64,000 bases of DNA. It comes from Achromobacter veterisilvae. GTDB taxonomy: Bacteria; Pseudomonadota; Gammaproteobacteria; Burkholderiales; Burkholderiaceae_B. Of the stretch, positions 17,604-26,597 are shown one piece after another; within the stretch, counting starts at the first letter, position 1; each line of letters begins with the position of its first letter. A program made the translations under genes and the position numbers. The notes below the pieces were generated by a model, which saw only the letters and a list, made by a program, of their open reading frames with translations, had not been told where the DNA came from and did no database searches. The stretch lies in NCBI RefSeq assembly GCF_900496975.1, contig NZ_UFQC01000007.1, positions 1 through 64,000 of the forward strand. The letters are read 5' to 3'.

Positions 17604-17623
17604 ATAACCCTATTTAGGGTTAT
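17604..17623. promoter_or_regulatory. 9-bp inverted repeat ATAACCCTA-TT-TAGGGTTAT
   Basis: A perfect 20-bp inverted repeat with a 2-nt centre, AT-richer than its surroundings, lies 280 bp upstream of ybdK. It could be a protein-binding site. No regulator is identified. Confidence 0.4.
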
Positions 17624-17659
17624 TGCGGATCGAATCGGGGGGGCGGCGGGGGATCGAGG

Positions 17660-17741
17660 GGTGTCAGACACGGGGGGGGTGTCAGACACCCTTGCCGCGC
17701 CTGCGTGCCTTGGCGGTTGTCTCACCAGGGTGTCAGACACT
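17660..17741. repeat. Dyad group: 17660-17672, 17678-17690 and 17729-17741
   Basis: The pair 17678/17729 is 51 bp apart with a 38-nt spacer; the second copy has one end mismatch. An extra near-exact dyad precedes them at 17660. The spacer, starting CTTGCCGCGCCTGCGTG, recurs in the doublet at 17853. Confidence 0.8.
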
Positions 17742-17774
17742 TGACGGACGGTTGTCTCACAAGGGCCGCGGCCA

Positions 17775-17838
17775 GGTGTCTGACACCCCATGCGTTGCCG
17801 CCACGGCTTTGGGATCGTCTTCCCGGGTGTCTGACACC
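17775..17838. repeat. Dyad doublet, 51-bp spacing
   Basis: Two exact GGTGTCTGACACC dyads at 17775-17787 and 17826-17838, with a 38-nt spacer. Confidence 0.85.
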
Positions 17839-17852
17839 GATGGAATTCAGCC

Positions 17853-17916
17853 GGTGTCTGACACCCTTGCCGCGCCTGCGTGTATTGAAGGTTATCTCGC
17901 CAGGGTGTCAGACACC
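17853..17916. repeat. Dyad doublet directly after trkH, 51-bp spacing
   Basis: Dyads at 17853-17865 (central T) and 17904-17916 (central A), with a 38-nt spacer that is a diverged copy of the one at 17691-17728. The inner end lies 8 bp beyond the trkH stop, so the trkH transcript should run into it. Confidence 0.85.
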
Positions 17917-17924
17917 GGAAGAGG

Positions 17925-19394
17925 TTACTTACGCCAGAAGATCGGCGTGAACAGCACCAGCACGGTCAGCAGTTCCAGGCGCCCGATCAGCATCGCGAAG
18001 GTACAGACCCAGATCTGGAAGTCGGACAGTACGGCGAAGTTGCCCATGGGGCCGACGGGCCCCAGGCCCGGGCCGGTGTTGTTCACGCTGGCGAAAACGG
18101 CCGAGAACGCGGTGATAGGGTCCAGGCCGGACAGGAGCAGCAGGCTGGTGAAAACGGCGATGGAGAGGCCGTAGAACAGCATGAACGCCAGCACGGACGA
18201 CATGGTCCGGCCCTCGACCGCCCTGCCATTGATCCGCACCGGGCTGATCGCGTGTGGATGCAACATTGTTACAAGCTCGTTGCGCGCCTGCTTGACCAGC
18301 AGGATCGCCCGGATCATTTTGATACCGCCCCCGGTCGATCCCGCCGACGTGGCGAAGCCCGAGAGCAGCAGCATCGTCAGCGGCGCGAACAGCGGCCACT
18401 GGGCGAAATCGGTATTGGCATAGCCGGTGGTGGTTGCCATCGAGATCGTGTTGAACATGCCGTACCGCAGCGCCTCCAGCGGTTCGGCGTAGACCCCTTT
18501 CAGGTAGAGGTACACGGAAATGACCAGCCCCACCCCCAGGACGACGACCAGGTACGGGATGGCTTCGGGGCAGCGCAGGTAGGCCCGCGGGCTGCGCTGG
18601 CGGAAGGCGTTGAAATGGGTGGCGAAGTTGATGCCGGCGATCAGCATGAACACCATCGCCACCATTTCCACGGCCACCGAATCGAAATGGGCGAAGCCGT
18701 CGTCCCAGGTGGAGAAGCCGCCCAGCCCCATGGTCGTGGCCATGTGGCACCAGGCCTCGAACCAGGACAGGCCGACGGCGCGGTACGCCAGGAAGCACAG
18801 GATGGAGAACACGAAGTACACCGCGTACAGCGCCTTGGCGGTGCTGGCGATGCGGGGCGTCAGCCGCTCGTCCTTCATCGGTCCGGGCGTTTCCGCGCGC
18901 ACCACCTGGTGGCCGCCGACGCCGAGGAGCGGGAGGATGGCGACGGCCAGGACCAGGATCCCCATGCCGCCGATCCAGATCAGCGTGGCCCGCCACAGAT
19001 TGATCGACGCCGGCAGGGTGTCGAGGTTGGTCAGGACGGTGGCGCCGGTGGTGGTCAAGCCCGACATGGCCTCGAAGTAGGCGCCGGTGAACGACAGCGG
19101 CGTCCCGGCGCCATGGAAATAGAGCAGCAGCGGGATGGCCGCCAGCAGGGGCAGGCCCGCCCACACGGCCGACACCAGCACGAAGCCGTCGCGCGCCCGC
19201 AGTTCGCAGCGGGCGCGGCGCGTCAGCGCGGCCAGGCCGCCGCCGATGCCCACCGAGATCAGGAACCCGTCCAGGAAGGCCTGGCGCGCCGCATCGCCGC
19301 CCACGTAGGCCACGCCCAGCGGAATCAGCATGGTGAGTGCGAACATCACCATCGTCAGGCCCAGGATGTAGAGGGTGCCCAGGACGCGCTTCAT
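17925..19394 (-). CDS. trkH: Trk potassium uptake membrane subunit TrkH
   Basis: The 489-residue integral membrane protein has about ten hydrophobic segments and four pore-loop regions. One selectivity-type sequence is TTTGATVL near 113-120, and TTMGLGGFST and TGGGIKMIRA are other pore or cytosolic loop blocks. TrkH forms the K+-translocating dimer that works with the cytosolic TrkA ring. The gene starts 51 bp after trkA and closes the rsmB-to-trkH string. Confidence 0.92.
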   Translation of the reverse strand: MKRVLGTLYILGLTMVMFALTMLIPLGVAYVGGDAARQAFLDGFLISVGIGGGLAALTRRARCELRARDGFVLVSAVWAGLPLLAAIPLLLYFHGAGTPLSFTGAYFEAMSGLTTTGATVLTNLDTLPASINLWRATLIWIGGMGILVLAVAILPLLGVGGHQVVRAETPGPMKDERLTPRIASTAKALYAVYFVFSILCFLAYRAVGLSWFEAWCHMATTMGLGGFSTWDDGFAHFDSVAVEMVAMVFMLIAGINFATHFNAFRQRSPRAYLRCPEAIPYLVVVLGVGLVISVYLYLKGVYAEPLEALRYGMFNTISMATTTGYANTDFAQWPLFAPLTMLLLSGFATSAGSTGGGIKMIRAILLVKQARNELVTMLHPHAISPVRINGRAVEGRTMSSVLAFMLFYGLSIAVFTSLLLLSGLDPITAFSAVFASVNNTGPGLGPVGPMGNFAVLSDFQIWVCTFAMLIGRLELLTVLVLFTPIFWRK

Positions 19395-19445
19395 GGAGCT
19401 ATCCGGCCGCGCGCGGCCCGCGAGGAAGGGAGGGGCCGGCGCGCA

Positions 19446-20825
19446 TCAGAAGAAGGACGCCGAGACTTGGAACAATTTTTCCACGCGCGGCATCTGCCGG
19501 CGCGACGGCACGAACACGATGACGTGGTCGTCGGATTCGATCACGGTATCGGCGTCCGGCAGGATGATTTCGTCTTCGCGCACCAGCGCGCCGATGCTGG
19601 CGCCCTTGGGCAGGCTGATCTGCCCCACCGAGCGGCCGACCACCTTGGAAGTGGAGCGGTCGCCGTGGGCGATGGCCTCCAGCGCTTCCGCCACGCCCTG
19701 GCGCAGCCGGTGCACGGCGACCACGTCGCCGCGGCGCACGTGGCGCAGCAGTTCGCTCATGGTGGCCTGGGACGGCGACACGGCGATGTCGATATGGCTG
19801 CCCTGCATCAGTTCGCCGTAGGCCTGGCGGTTGATCAGGGCGATCACCTTGCGGGCGCCCAGGCGCTTGGCCAGCAGCGAGGACATGATGTTGTCCTCGT
19901 CGTCGCTGGTGAGCGCCAGCCAGGTGTCCATGTCTTCGATGTTCTCGCGTTCCAGCAGGGCTTCGTCGGTGCCGCTGCCATGCAGCACCAGCACGCGGTC
20001 GGGTAGCTGCGTGGCCAGGTATTCGCAGCGCTTCAGGTCGCGCTCGATGATGCGGACGCTGTATTTTTCCTCGGCGAGCTGGCGCGCCAGGCGCAGGCCG
20101 ATGTTGCCGCCGCCGGCGATCATCACCCGGCGCACGTCGCGCTCGGCCTCGCGCAGTTTGCGGACCGCCCGGCGCGCGTCGCGCGAATCCACCACCAGGA
20201 CCACTTCGTCGCCCGGGGCGATGACGGTGCCGCTGCCGGCGCGCAGCGGCCGCCCCCCGCGCAGCACGTCGATCACGCGGGCCTTCACGTCCGGCCAGAC
20301 GTCGCGCAGCTTGTCCACGGGGGAATGCGCCATGGGGCTGCCATGCCCCACCCGCACGGTCACGACGCTGACGCGTCCCTCGGCGAACTCCACCACCTGC
20401 AGGGCCTCGGGAAACTCGATCAGGCTGTGCAGATAAGTGGTGACGCTGCGCTCCGGGCTGATCAGGGCGTCGATGCAGAAGCCCTCTTCGCTCATGAGTT
20501 CCGCGTGCTCGGCGAACTCGGCCGAGCGGATGCGGGCGATGCGGCGGGGAACATTGAACAGTTGGCGCGCGATCTTGCAGGCCACCATATTGGCGGTGTC
20601 GGAAGCGGCGCAGGCGATCAGGAGATCGGTGTCGGCGGCGCCGGCGGCTTCCAGCACCGATACCTGCGAGCCGTCGCCATGGACGACGCGCAGGTCGAAG
20701 TGCTCTTGCAGGTACTGAAGCTGGACGGGATCCGAATCGATGACGGTGATGTCGTTCTCTTCCGACACCAGGTTCTCTGCCACGCTGGTGCCTACGCGAC
20801 CAGCGCCCATGATCAGGATCTTCAT
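19446..20825 (-). CDS. trkA: Trk system NAD-binding regulator TrkA
   Basis: This 459-residue protein has duplicated RCK modules. The first Rossmann fold begins MKILIMGAGRVGTSVAENL and a second one has MIAGGGNIGLRLA near residue 233. Each is followed by a TrkA-C type domain. The protein gates TrkH in response to nucleotides. ATG 20825 is preceded by GGAG and overlaps the regulator stop by 4 bp. The open frame continues far upstream through the regulator gene, but that part is only shadow translation. Confidence 0.93.
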   Translation of the reverse strand: MKILIMGAGRVGTSVAENLVSEENDITVIDSDPVQLQYLQEHFDLRVVHGDGSQVSVLEAAGAADTDLLIACAASDTANMVACKIARQLFNVPRRIARIRSAEFAEHAELMSEEGFCIDALISPERSVTTYLHSLIEFPEALQVVEFAEGRVSVVTVRVGHGSPMAHSPVDKLRDVWPDVKARVIDVLRGGRPLRAGSGTVIAPGDEVVLVVDSRDARRAVRKLREAERDVRRVMIAGGGNIGLRLARQLAEEKYSVRIIERDLKRCEYLATQLPDRVLVLHGSGTDEALLERENIEDMDTWLALTSDDEDNIMSSLLAKRLGARKVIALINRQAYGELMQGSHIDIAVSPSQATMSELLRHVRRGDVVAVHRLRQGVAEALEAIAHGDRSTSKVVGRSVGQISLPKGASIGALVREDEIILPDADTVIESDDHVIVFVPSRRQMPRVEKLFQVSASFF

Positions 20826-21514
20826 GTGCTCCGCTTGCGCGCGGACTCGATGCCCAATTGCTTGAGCTTGCGGTACAGGTGGGTGCGCTCCAGGCCGGTG
20901 CGCTCGGATACCCGGGTCATGCTGTGGCTTTCGCGGACCAGGTGGTATTCGAAATAGATGCGTTCGAACTCGTCGCGCGCTTCGCGCAGGGGCTGGTCCA
21001 GCGAGATGCTGCCCAACTGGCCGTTGGACGCGACCGGGATTTCGTTGGCGGGCGCGGCGGCCAGCACCGGGGGATCCAGTTCGTCTTCCAGCGCCACGGC
21101 GGGGCTGGCGGCGGCCGGATGCGCCGCGGCGGGCGTCGGGTGCGGCGCGCGGCCGCGGGCCAGGCCGGCGGCCACGGTCTTCAGCAGGCGCTGCAGCGTA
21201 ATGGGTTTTTCGAGGAAATCCATGGCGCCGATGCGCGTGGCTTCGACCGCCGTATCGATGGTGGCGTGGCCGCTCATCATGATCACGGGCATGTCGAGCA
21301 GCCCTTGCGAGCCCCATTCCTTGAGCAGGCTCACGCCGTCGGTGTCGGGCATCCAGATGTCCAGCAACACCAGGTCAGGACGCATGCGCAAGCGTGCGGC
21401 GCGCGCTTGCGCCGCGTTTTCAGCCAGCTCGACCGTGTGTCCTTCGTCGTAAAGGATCTCCGACAAAAGCTCGCGTATACCGACTTCGTCGTCAACCACC
21501 AGAATTCTGGCCAT
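20822..21514 (-). CDS. NtrX-like response regulator lacking the AAA+ domain
   Basis: The 230-residue protein has a receiver domain (1-120) with acidic residues 8-9, phospho-acceptor Asp52 in LLDIWMPDTDG and Lys103 in LEKPI, then an Ala/Pro-rich linker and a C-terminal Fis-type helix-turn-helix (about 185-225, TRVSERTGLERTHLYRKLKQLG). The receiver and HTH are NtrX-like, but the roughly 240-residue sigma-54-activating ATPase is absent. It should therefore act as a simple DNA-binding regulator. It lies between the NtrY-like kinase, its expected partner, and trkA, with which it overlaps by 4 bp. Confidence 0.88.
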   Translation of the reverse strand: MARILVVDDEVGIRELLSEILYDEGHTVELAENAAQARAARLRMRPDLVLLDIWMPDTDGVSLLKEWGSQGLLDMPVIMMSGHATIDTAVEATRIGAMDFLEKPITLQRLLKTVAAGLARGRAPHPTPAAAHPAAASPAVALEDELDPPVLAAAPANEIPVASNGQLGSISLDQPLREARDEFERIYFEYHLVRESHSMTRVSERTGLERTHLYRKLKQLGIESARKRST

Positions 21515-21525
21515 AAAGCATCCAC

Positions 21526-23841
21526 CTATTGCGTAGCCGCATTATCCTTTTCTTGCGCGGTCGCGTCCATAGTATCGGCCTCGGAAGCAAGCCGGGTCAA
21601 CAAGATGGAGATCCGCGCGCCCCCCTCCTTGCGGTTTGCAAGGTCGATACGCCCGCCGTGTTCTTCCACGATCTTGCGGACGATTGCCAATCCTAACCCA
21701 GTCCCGTGGGACTTGGTGGTGACGTAGGGCTCGAACGCGCGCTGCATGACCTGGGGCGGGAAGCCGGGCCCGGTATCGGCCACGGTGAACCGGAGCGCCT
21801 TGTGGTCCGCGCGGTCGGGCTGTTCGCTGCGCATGAGCTGCGTCGTGACGCTGACCCGCCCCTGCCCGCCCTGCTCGGCGATCGCATCGCGGGCGTTGGA
21901 CAGCAGGTTGTGGATCACCTGGCGCAACTGGGTGGGATCGCCTTCGATGTCCGGCATGTCCGGCCCCAGGGTCACATCCAGATTCAGGGCCTTCCCGCCG
22001 TGCCGCGGCGAACCGCCTTCGGGCTCCCAGCCGTACAGCGACAGCACGTCGGCCACCAGCGCATTGAAATCGATCCGCTGCATCACGGCCGGCGGCGTGC
22101 GGGCGTATTCGCGGAAATCGTCCACCATCTGCTTGAGCGAGGCCACCTGGTTGACGATGGTGTTGGTGGACCGTTCGACGATCTGGGCTTCGGCCGCGGG
22201 CAGTTTGCCCTCCAGTTTCATGGCCAGGCGCTCGGCCGATAGCTGGATCGGGGTCAGGGGGTTCTTGATTTCGTGCGCGAGCCGCCGGGCCACCTCGCCC
22301 CAGGCCACCGTCCGGTTGGCCGAGATCACTTCGGTGATGTCGTCGAACACCACCAGATAGCCGTTGCCGCGCCCGTCCACCTTCAAATGGGTGCCGCGCG
22401 CCAGCAGGGTCAGCGGCTGCGGCGCGACGGGCGCGCTGCCCTGGGCCGGACTGATCTCGAATTGCTGCTGCCAGTGCTGGCGTTCCGAACCCACCGCCGC
22501 GTGGGCGGAAAAGGCCTGCCGGACGATGTTGGCGAACTCCAGCATGCCGTCCGCCGTCTCCAGCGGGCGGCCGATCACCGAGCGCAGGTCGGCGCCCAGG
22601 ATGGTCTGGGCGCCCTGGTTGACCGTGGTGACGCGGAACGACTCGTCGAACACCAGCACCCCGGAAGACAGGTTGGACAGCACGCTTTCCAGATAGACGT
22701 TGGAGCGTTCGAGCTGCTGGCGGTTGCTTTCCACCATGCGCCGCGCCTCGTCCAGTTGGCGCGTCATGGCGTTGAACGACCGCGTGAGCTGGCCCACTTC
22801 GTCGCGCTCCGGCGGCTCGGGCAAGGGCCGGTAGTCGCCCACGCCCACCGCCTGCGTGCCGCCCGCCAGGCTGAGCAGCGGACGCACCAGGCGCTTGGAC
22901 AGCGACAGCGCCACCGCGATCGCGCCGAACGCGGCCAGCAGCAGCGCCAGGGTCAGGGTGATGCCGTACAGCTTGCGCAGCCCCAGCCGCGACAGCGCCA
23001 GTTCCTGGTAGTCGCGGAACCCCTGCTGCACCAGGTTGGCGTTGTGCGCGATCTGCTCGGGCACGGGTTGCAGCAGTTGCAGCCAGCGGGGCTCGGAAGC
23101 GGCGCCCAGCAGGTTGTCGTAGCGGTCCGGGCCGGCCAGCGGGATCACCACCCGCAGGTGCAGCCCCCCTTCGACGCCGGGCGTCATGGGGTCGTCGGCC
23201 TCGGCGGCGGAGTAGCCGCGCGCCAGCCGTAGCTGGTTCATGACGGTGGACGGCGGCATCGCCGGCAGCAGTTGGCCGTACTGGCTGGTGGAAAACGCCA
23301 CCATGCGCCCGCTGCCGGTGAACACCATGGCTTCCTGCACGCCGTTGGCCTCGCGCAGCCGCGTCAGGGTCAGCGCCACGCCGCTATCGCTGTTGCGGTT
23401 CAGTTCGACCGCCATGGAGCGGGCGCGCGCGTCCAGGTCGGCCAGCAGCGAATCCAGCGCCGCCCGCCCCAGGTTCAGGCCCGCCTCCAGCGCGGAATCA
23501 ACCCGCACGTTGAACCAGGATTCGATCGAGCGCGACATGAACTGCACCGACACGGTGTAGATCAGGGCGCCGGGCACGACGCCGATCAGGGCGAACGCCA
23601 GCGAAAAGCGGGCGGTCAGCCGCGCCCCGAACTGGCGGCGGCGGATCTGCCGGGCCAGCCGCACGGTCAGCGCCACCACCCAGACGAAAAGCGCCAGCGC
23701 GAAAATGCCGTTCAGGACCAGCAGCGTGTCGTAATAGCGGGCGAAGCGCGAGGCGTTGCCGGTGGACCAGGCCAGCAGGCCCAGCAGCGCCAGGCCGCTC
23801 ACAGCGCCGATCATCAGGGCCAGCCGAAGCAAAAGCCTCAT
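21526..23841 (-). CDS. NtrY-like membrane sensor histidine kinase
   Basis: The 771-residue kinase has several N-terminal membrane helices (to about 130, plus one near 300), an extracytoplasmic region, a HAMP domain near 320-375 and a PAS domain near 385-500. The HisKA segment reads ARRLAHEIKNPLTP, and the HATPase boxes NLLSNARDAI, DTGPGFPP and GTGLGLAIV are intact. ATG 23841 overlaps the DUF4390 stop by 4 bp and begins a hydrophobic helix, so the longer open frame upstream is not used. It probably phosphorylates the regulator 11 bp downstream. NtrY kinases have been linked to nitrogen or redox signals; the signal here is unknown. Confidence 0.88.
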   Translation of the reverse strand: MRLLLRLALMIGAVSGLALLGLLAWSTGNASRFARYYDTLLVLNGIFALALFVWVVALTVRLARQIRRRQFGARLTARFSLAFALIGVVPGALIYTVSVQFMSRSIESWFNVRVDSALEAGLNLGRAALDSLLADLDARARSMAVELNRNSDSGVALTLTRLREANGVQEAMVFTGSGRMVAFSTSQYGQLLPAMPPSTVMNQLRLARGYSAAEADDPMTPGVEGGLHLRVVIPLAGPDRYDNLLGAASEPRWLQLLQPVPEQIAHNANLVQQGFRDYQELALSRLGLRKLYGITLTLALLLAAFGAIAVALSLSKRLVRPLLSLAGGTQAVGVGDYRPLPEPPERDEVGQLTRSFNAMTRQLDEARRMVESNRQQLERSNVYLESVLSNLSSGVLVFDESFRVTTVNQGAQTILGADLRSVIGRPLETADGMLEFANIVRQAFSAHAAVGSERQHWQQQFEISPAQGSAPVAPQPLTLLARGTHLKVDGRGNGYLVVFDDITEVISANRTVAWGEVARRLAHEIKNPLTPIQLSAERLAMKLEGKLPAAEAQIVERSTNTIVNQVASLKQMVDDFREYARTPPAVMQRIDFNALVADVLSLYGWEPEGGSPRHGGKALNLDVTLGPDMPDIEGDPTQLRQVIHNLLSNARDAIAEQGGQGRVSVTTQLMRSEQPDRADHKALRFTVADTGPGFPPQVMQRAFEPYVTTKSHGTGLGLAIVRKIVEEHGGRIDLANRKEGGARISILLTRLASEADTMDATAQEKDNAATQ

Positions 23842-24428
23842 GAGGGGTCTTTCTCCTTGTCGCTCAGCACGAACGAGAAGTCGGTCCAGGGCGTCGCCTG
23901 CACCCACGAACTGCTGTTCAGGGCGTTGACCTGGAAGGGCCGCGGCAGCAGCGAGGTATCCAGGCGCAGGCGCAACTGGCCGCCATAGAGCACGTCCGCG
24001 TCGAACTCGGCGGCGTCCGCCACCGGCCAGTTGCGGACGTGGCGGACGACGCCCATGGCGTCATCGAGCGACGCGACCGGGAAGGACAGTTCGCCCACGC
24101 CGGCGCGCCACTGCCGGGTCAGCGCGTTGTAGACGATGCGCCAGGTCCGGGAAGTGTCCACCAGGGACTTGTCGAACCACCACCAGCGCTCGCGCGTGAT
24201 GGTGAGATCGGCGGTGAAATACAAGGGGACGCCGCGCTGGGCGGCGTCCCGTAGCTGATCGTTCAGCACGAATTCGATGTCGGCGTCTATCTCCAGCTTG
24301 CCGTCGCGCACCGCCGGGCGCACTTGGCTGATCTTGGGCTCGGCTCCATGGGCCTCTCCGCCCGGTGCGAACGAAAGCAAGGCAGATACGAGCAACAACC
24401 CAAGAAATAAGCGCGAAATAATGGACAT
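23838..24428 (-). CDS. DUF4390 exported protein
   Basis: The 196-residue protein has a signal peptide (about 1-28, ending GEAHGAE) and the DUF4390 core: ADIEFVLNDQLRDAAQRGVPLYF, the RERWWWFDKSL tryptophan cluster and LRLRLDTSLLPRPFQVNALNS split by short variable stretches. DUF4390 proteins are found next to ntrY and rsmB in betaproteobacteria. Their function is not established. Coupling by a 4-bp overlap with the kinase suggests it may feed an envelope signal to it, which is inference. Confidence 0.85.
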   Translation of the reverse strand: MSIISRLFLGLLLVSALLSFAPGGEAHGAEPKISQVRPAVRDGKLEIDADIEFVLNDQLRDAAQRGVPLYFTADLTITRERWWWFDKSLVDTSRTWRIVYNALTRQWRAGVGELSFPVASLDDAMGVVRHVRNWPVADAAEFDADVLYGGQLRLRLDTSLLPRPFQVNALNSSSWVQATPWTDFSFVLSDKEKDPS

Positions 24429-24467
24429 ACGACACCGAGACTACGTCATGCCCCTATTCTTGGCGAT

Positions 24468-25805
24468 TCAGGACTGCTTGGCAAACAAGGCGTAGAAAAA
24501 CCCGTCGTGCTGCGCCCCGGGTGTTGCGTCGACCGCAACTGGCAGCAATTGGCCCGGCGCGTCCAGCCGGACCGCCTCGGGATGGCGCTGCAGGAACTCC
24601 AGCGCCTGGCGCGTGCCCTCGATGGGAAATACCGAGCACGTTACATAGAGCAGCCGGCCGCCGGGCGCCACGGTGCGCCACAGCGCATCCAGGATCCGGG
24701 CCTGCAGCGTGGCCGTGCGCCGCACGTCGTTCTCGCGCCGCAGCCAGCGGATGTCGGGGTGGCGGCGCACGATGCCCGAGGCCGTGCAGGGCACGTCGGC
24801 CAGCACCGCGTCGAAGGGCTTGCCGTCCCACCAACTGTCCAGGTCGGCGGCGTCGGCCGCCTGCAGCCGGACATGGCCGCCGGCCAGGCCGAGGCGCTCC
24901 AGGTTCTGCTCCACCCGGGCCAGGCGGCCGGCGTCGGCGTCCAGGGCCAGCAGGTCGATGTCGGCCAGTTCCAGCAGATGCGCCGTCTTGCCGCCCGGCG
25001 CCGCGCAGGCGTCCAGCACCCGCATGCCGGCGGCCGGGGCCAGCAGTTCGGCCGCCAGTTGCGCGCCGGCATCCTGCACCGACCACCAGCCCTCGGCGAA
25101 TCCCGGCAACTGCGTCACCGGCCGGGGCGTGGACAGCGCCAGGCCGGACTGGCCCGTGGGTTCGGCGTCCAGCCCCGCCGCCTGGAATGCCGCCAGCACC
25201 TGCTCGCGGCTGGCGCGCCGGCGATTGACGCGCAGGGTCAGCGGCGCCGGCACGTTGGCGCTGGCGAGGATCTCGCGCCATTGCTGCGGATAGGCCACCG
25301 CCAGTTGCCTGACCCACCAGCCGGGATGGTTCCACTGGGCTTCCGGGCTGTCGGCGACCGCCGCCTCCAGCGCCGCGCGCTCGCGCAGGAAGCGGCGCAG
25401 GCAGGCGTTGAGCATGCCTTTGAACGCGGCCAGGCCGCGGTTGCGGGACGCCGCCGTCACCGCCTGGTCCACCACCGTGTGGGGCGCGTAGACCGGCATG
25501 CCGGGCAAGGCCGCGGCGGCCTCGCCCTCTTCCTTCAGCAGGGTCAGGGACACCAGCAGCAGCGATTCGAACAGCACGCTGGGGTAGCGCTGCACCAGTT
25601 CGCGGCCCACGGCGTCGGCCCAGCCCAGGTAGCGCATCGCATGGAACGACACGGCCTGGGAGGCGGGCCGCAAGGACGATTCCACGTCGGCGAGCGCGTC
25701 CGTCAGGGAACGGCCGTCCAGCACGCCCTCCACCACCCCCGCGCTGGAAAGCAGGACGGAGGAAAGCGGGGGAGCCAGATGGGGGGAGTCGGAACGCGTG
25801 GGCAT
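24468..25805 (-). CDS. rsmB: 16S rRNA (cytosine-967 C5)-methyltransferase RsmB
   Basis: The 445-residue enzyme has an N-terminal NusB-like RNA-binding domain (to about 150) and a C-terminal class I methyltransferase domain. The SAM-binding block is DACAAPGGKTAHLLEL, and the two cysteines used in m5C chemistry lie in DVPCTASG and VTCSVFPIEG. The start ATG 25805 precedes PTRSDSPHLA; longer frames are shadow sequence. It is the promoter-proximal gene of the minus-strand set ending with trkH. Confidence 0.93.
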   Translation of the reverse strand: MPTRSDSPHLAPPLSSVLLSSAGVVEGVLDGRSLTDALADVESSLRPASQAVSFHAMRYLGWADAVGRELVQRYPSVLFESLLLVSLTLLKEEGEAAAALPGMPVYAPHTVVDQAVTAASRNRGLAAFKGMLNACLRRFLRERAALEAAVADSPEAQWNHPGWWVRQLAVAYPQQWREILASANVPAPLTLRVNRRRASREQVLAAFQAAGLDAEPTGQSGLALSTPRPVTQLPGFAEGWWSVQDAGAQLAAELLAPAAGMRVLDACAAPGGKTAHLLELADIDLLALDADAGRLARVEQNLERLGLAGGHVRLQAADAADLDSWWDGKPFDAVLADVPCTASGIVRRHPDIRWLRRENDVRRTATLQARILDALWRTVAPGGRLLYVTCSVFPIEGTRQALEFLQRHPEAVRLDAPGQLLPVAVDATPGAQHDGFFYALFAKQS

Positions 25806-25898
25806 GATGCGGATTCTGTGGATAAGACCGCTATGGTAGCCGGACCTGGACGAACCGCGGCCGGGGCGGCAAACTGGGTCCAGTTCCGGAGCCCGCCC

Positions 25899-26531
25899 AT
25901 GACCCTCGCCACCCTGCTGCTTTTCGTCCTCGCCTCGGCCGTCACGATCGTCACGCCCGGCCCCACCGTCCTGCTCGCCATGAGCAACGGCTCGCGCCAT
26001 GGCGTGCGGGCGGCGTGCTGGGGCATGGGCGGCGCGGTGCTGGCCGACCTGATCCTGATCGGCGCGGTGGCCTCCGGGCTGGGGGTGGTGCTGGCGGCGT
26101 CCGAGATCGCCTTCCAGGCGATCAAGTGGGCCGGCGCGGCCTATCTGGCCTGGCTGGGCTGGAAGATGCTGCGCTCGGACGCGGCGCTGGTCATGCCGTC
26201 CGCCCGGCCGGACGCCGCGCGTCCCGGCGGGCTGGCCCTGGGGCTGCGCAGCTTCGCCGTGGCGCTTACCAACCCGAAGGCGCTGCTGTTCATGTCCGCC
26301 TTCCTGCCGCAGTTCATCGACCCGGCCGCGCCCCTGTTCGCGCAATACGCCATCCTGGCCGGCGTCATGGCGTTCATGAACGTCGCCGTGATGCTTGCCT
26401 ATGCCTCGCTGGGCGCGCAGATGGTGCGCGCCTTCCGGGGCGCCGGCCTGCGCTGGCTGAACCGCGTCTGCGGCGGCCTGCTGATCGGGCTGGCCGGCAC
26501 CCTGGCGCTGTACCGGCGCGGGGGCCCCTGA
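25899..26531 (+). CDS. LysE/RhtB family amino-acid exporter
   Basis: The 210-residue inner-membrane protein has six predicted hydrophobic helices and RhtB-family motifs: VTPGPTVLLAMSNGSRHG near residues 20-37 and LALGLRSFAVALTNPKALLF near 111-130. Such proteins export homoserine, threonine, leucine or related amino acids by proton exchange. ATG 25899 is divergent from rsmB with a 93-bp gap. The substrate is not predictable. Confidence 0.87.
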   Translation: MTLATLLLFVLASAVTIVTPGPTVLLAMSNGSRHGVRAACWGMGGAVLADLILIGAVASGLGVVLAASEIAFQAIKWAGAAYLAWLGWKMLRSDAALVMPSARPDAARPGGLALGLRSFAVALTNPKALLFMSAFLPQFIDPAAPLFAQYAILAGVMAFMNVAVMLAYASLGAQMVRAFRGAGLRWLNRVCGGLLIGLAGTLALYRRGGP

Positions 26532-26597
26532 TCCCGGATACGCGGGCCGGCAATCGGGGACGCGGCGCGGCGCCTGAATCCGCCGCGCGCGGCGCGC

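Larger units (their letters stand above)
17325..17924. other. 600-bp intergenic region between ybdK and trkH
   Basis: No gene is apparent. The ybdK-proximal half contains the dyad ACGATT-GAG-AATCGT at 17445-17459, a GC-rich stretch near 17540-17560, and the near-palindrome at 17604-17623. The trkH-proximal half (17660-17916) is an array of seven GGTGTC-N-GACACC dyads. The only short open frames here are generated by the repeats. Confidence 0.7.

Noticed and set aside
17660-17916. Regular short repeats that could suggest a CRISPR array
   Set aside because: The repeats are 13-bp dyads rather than 24-40 bp, they occur as doublets with some repeated spacers, and no cas gene is nearby.
24507-26531. 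A 674-codon open frame on the plus strand and similar long antisense frames over trmL/comF/bioC and secB/gpsA
   Set aside because: They are antisense shadows of recognised genes; only the LysE-type part from 25899 is real.
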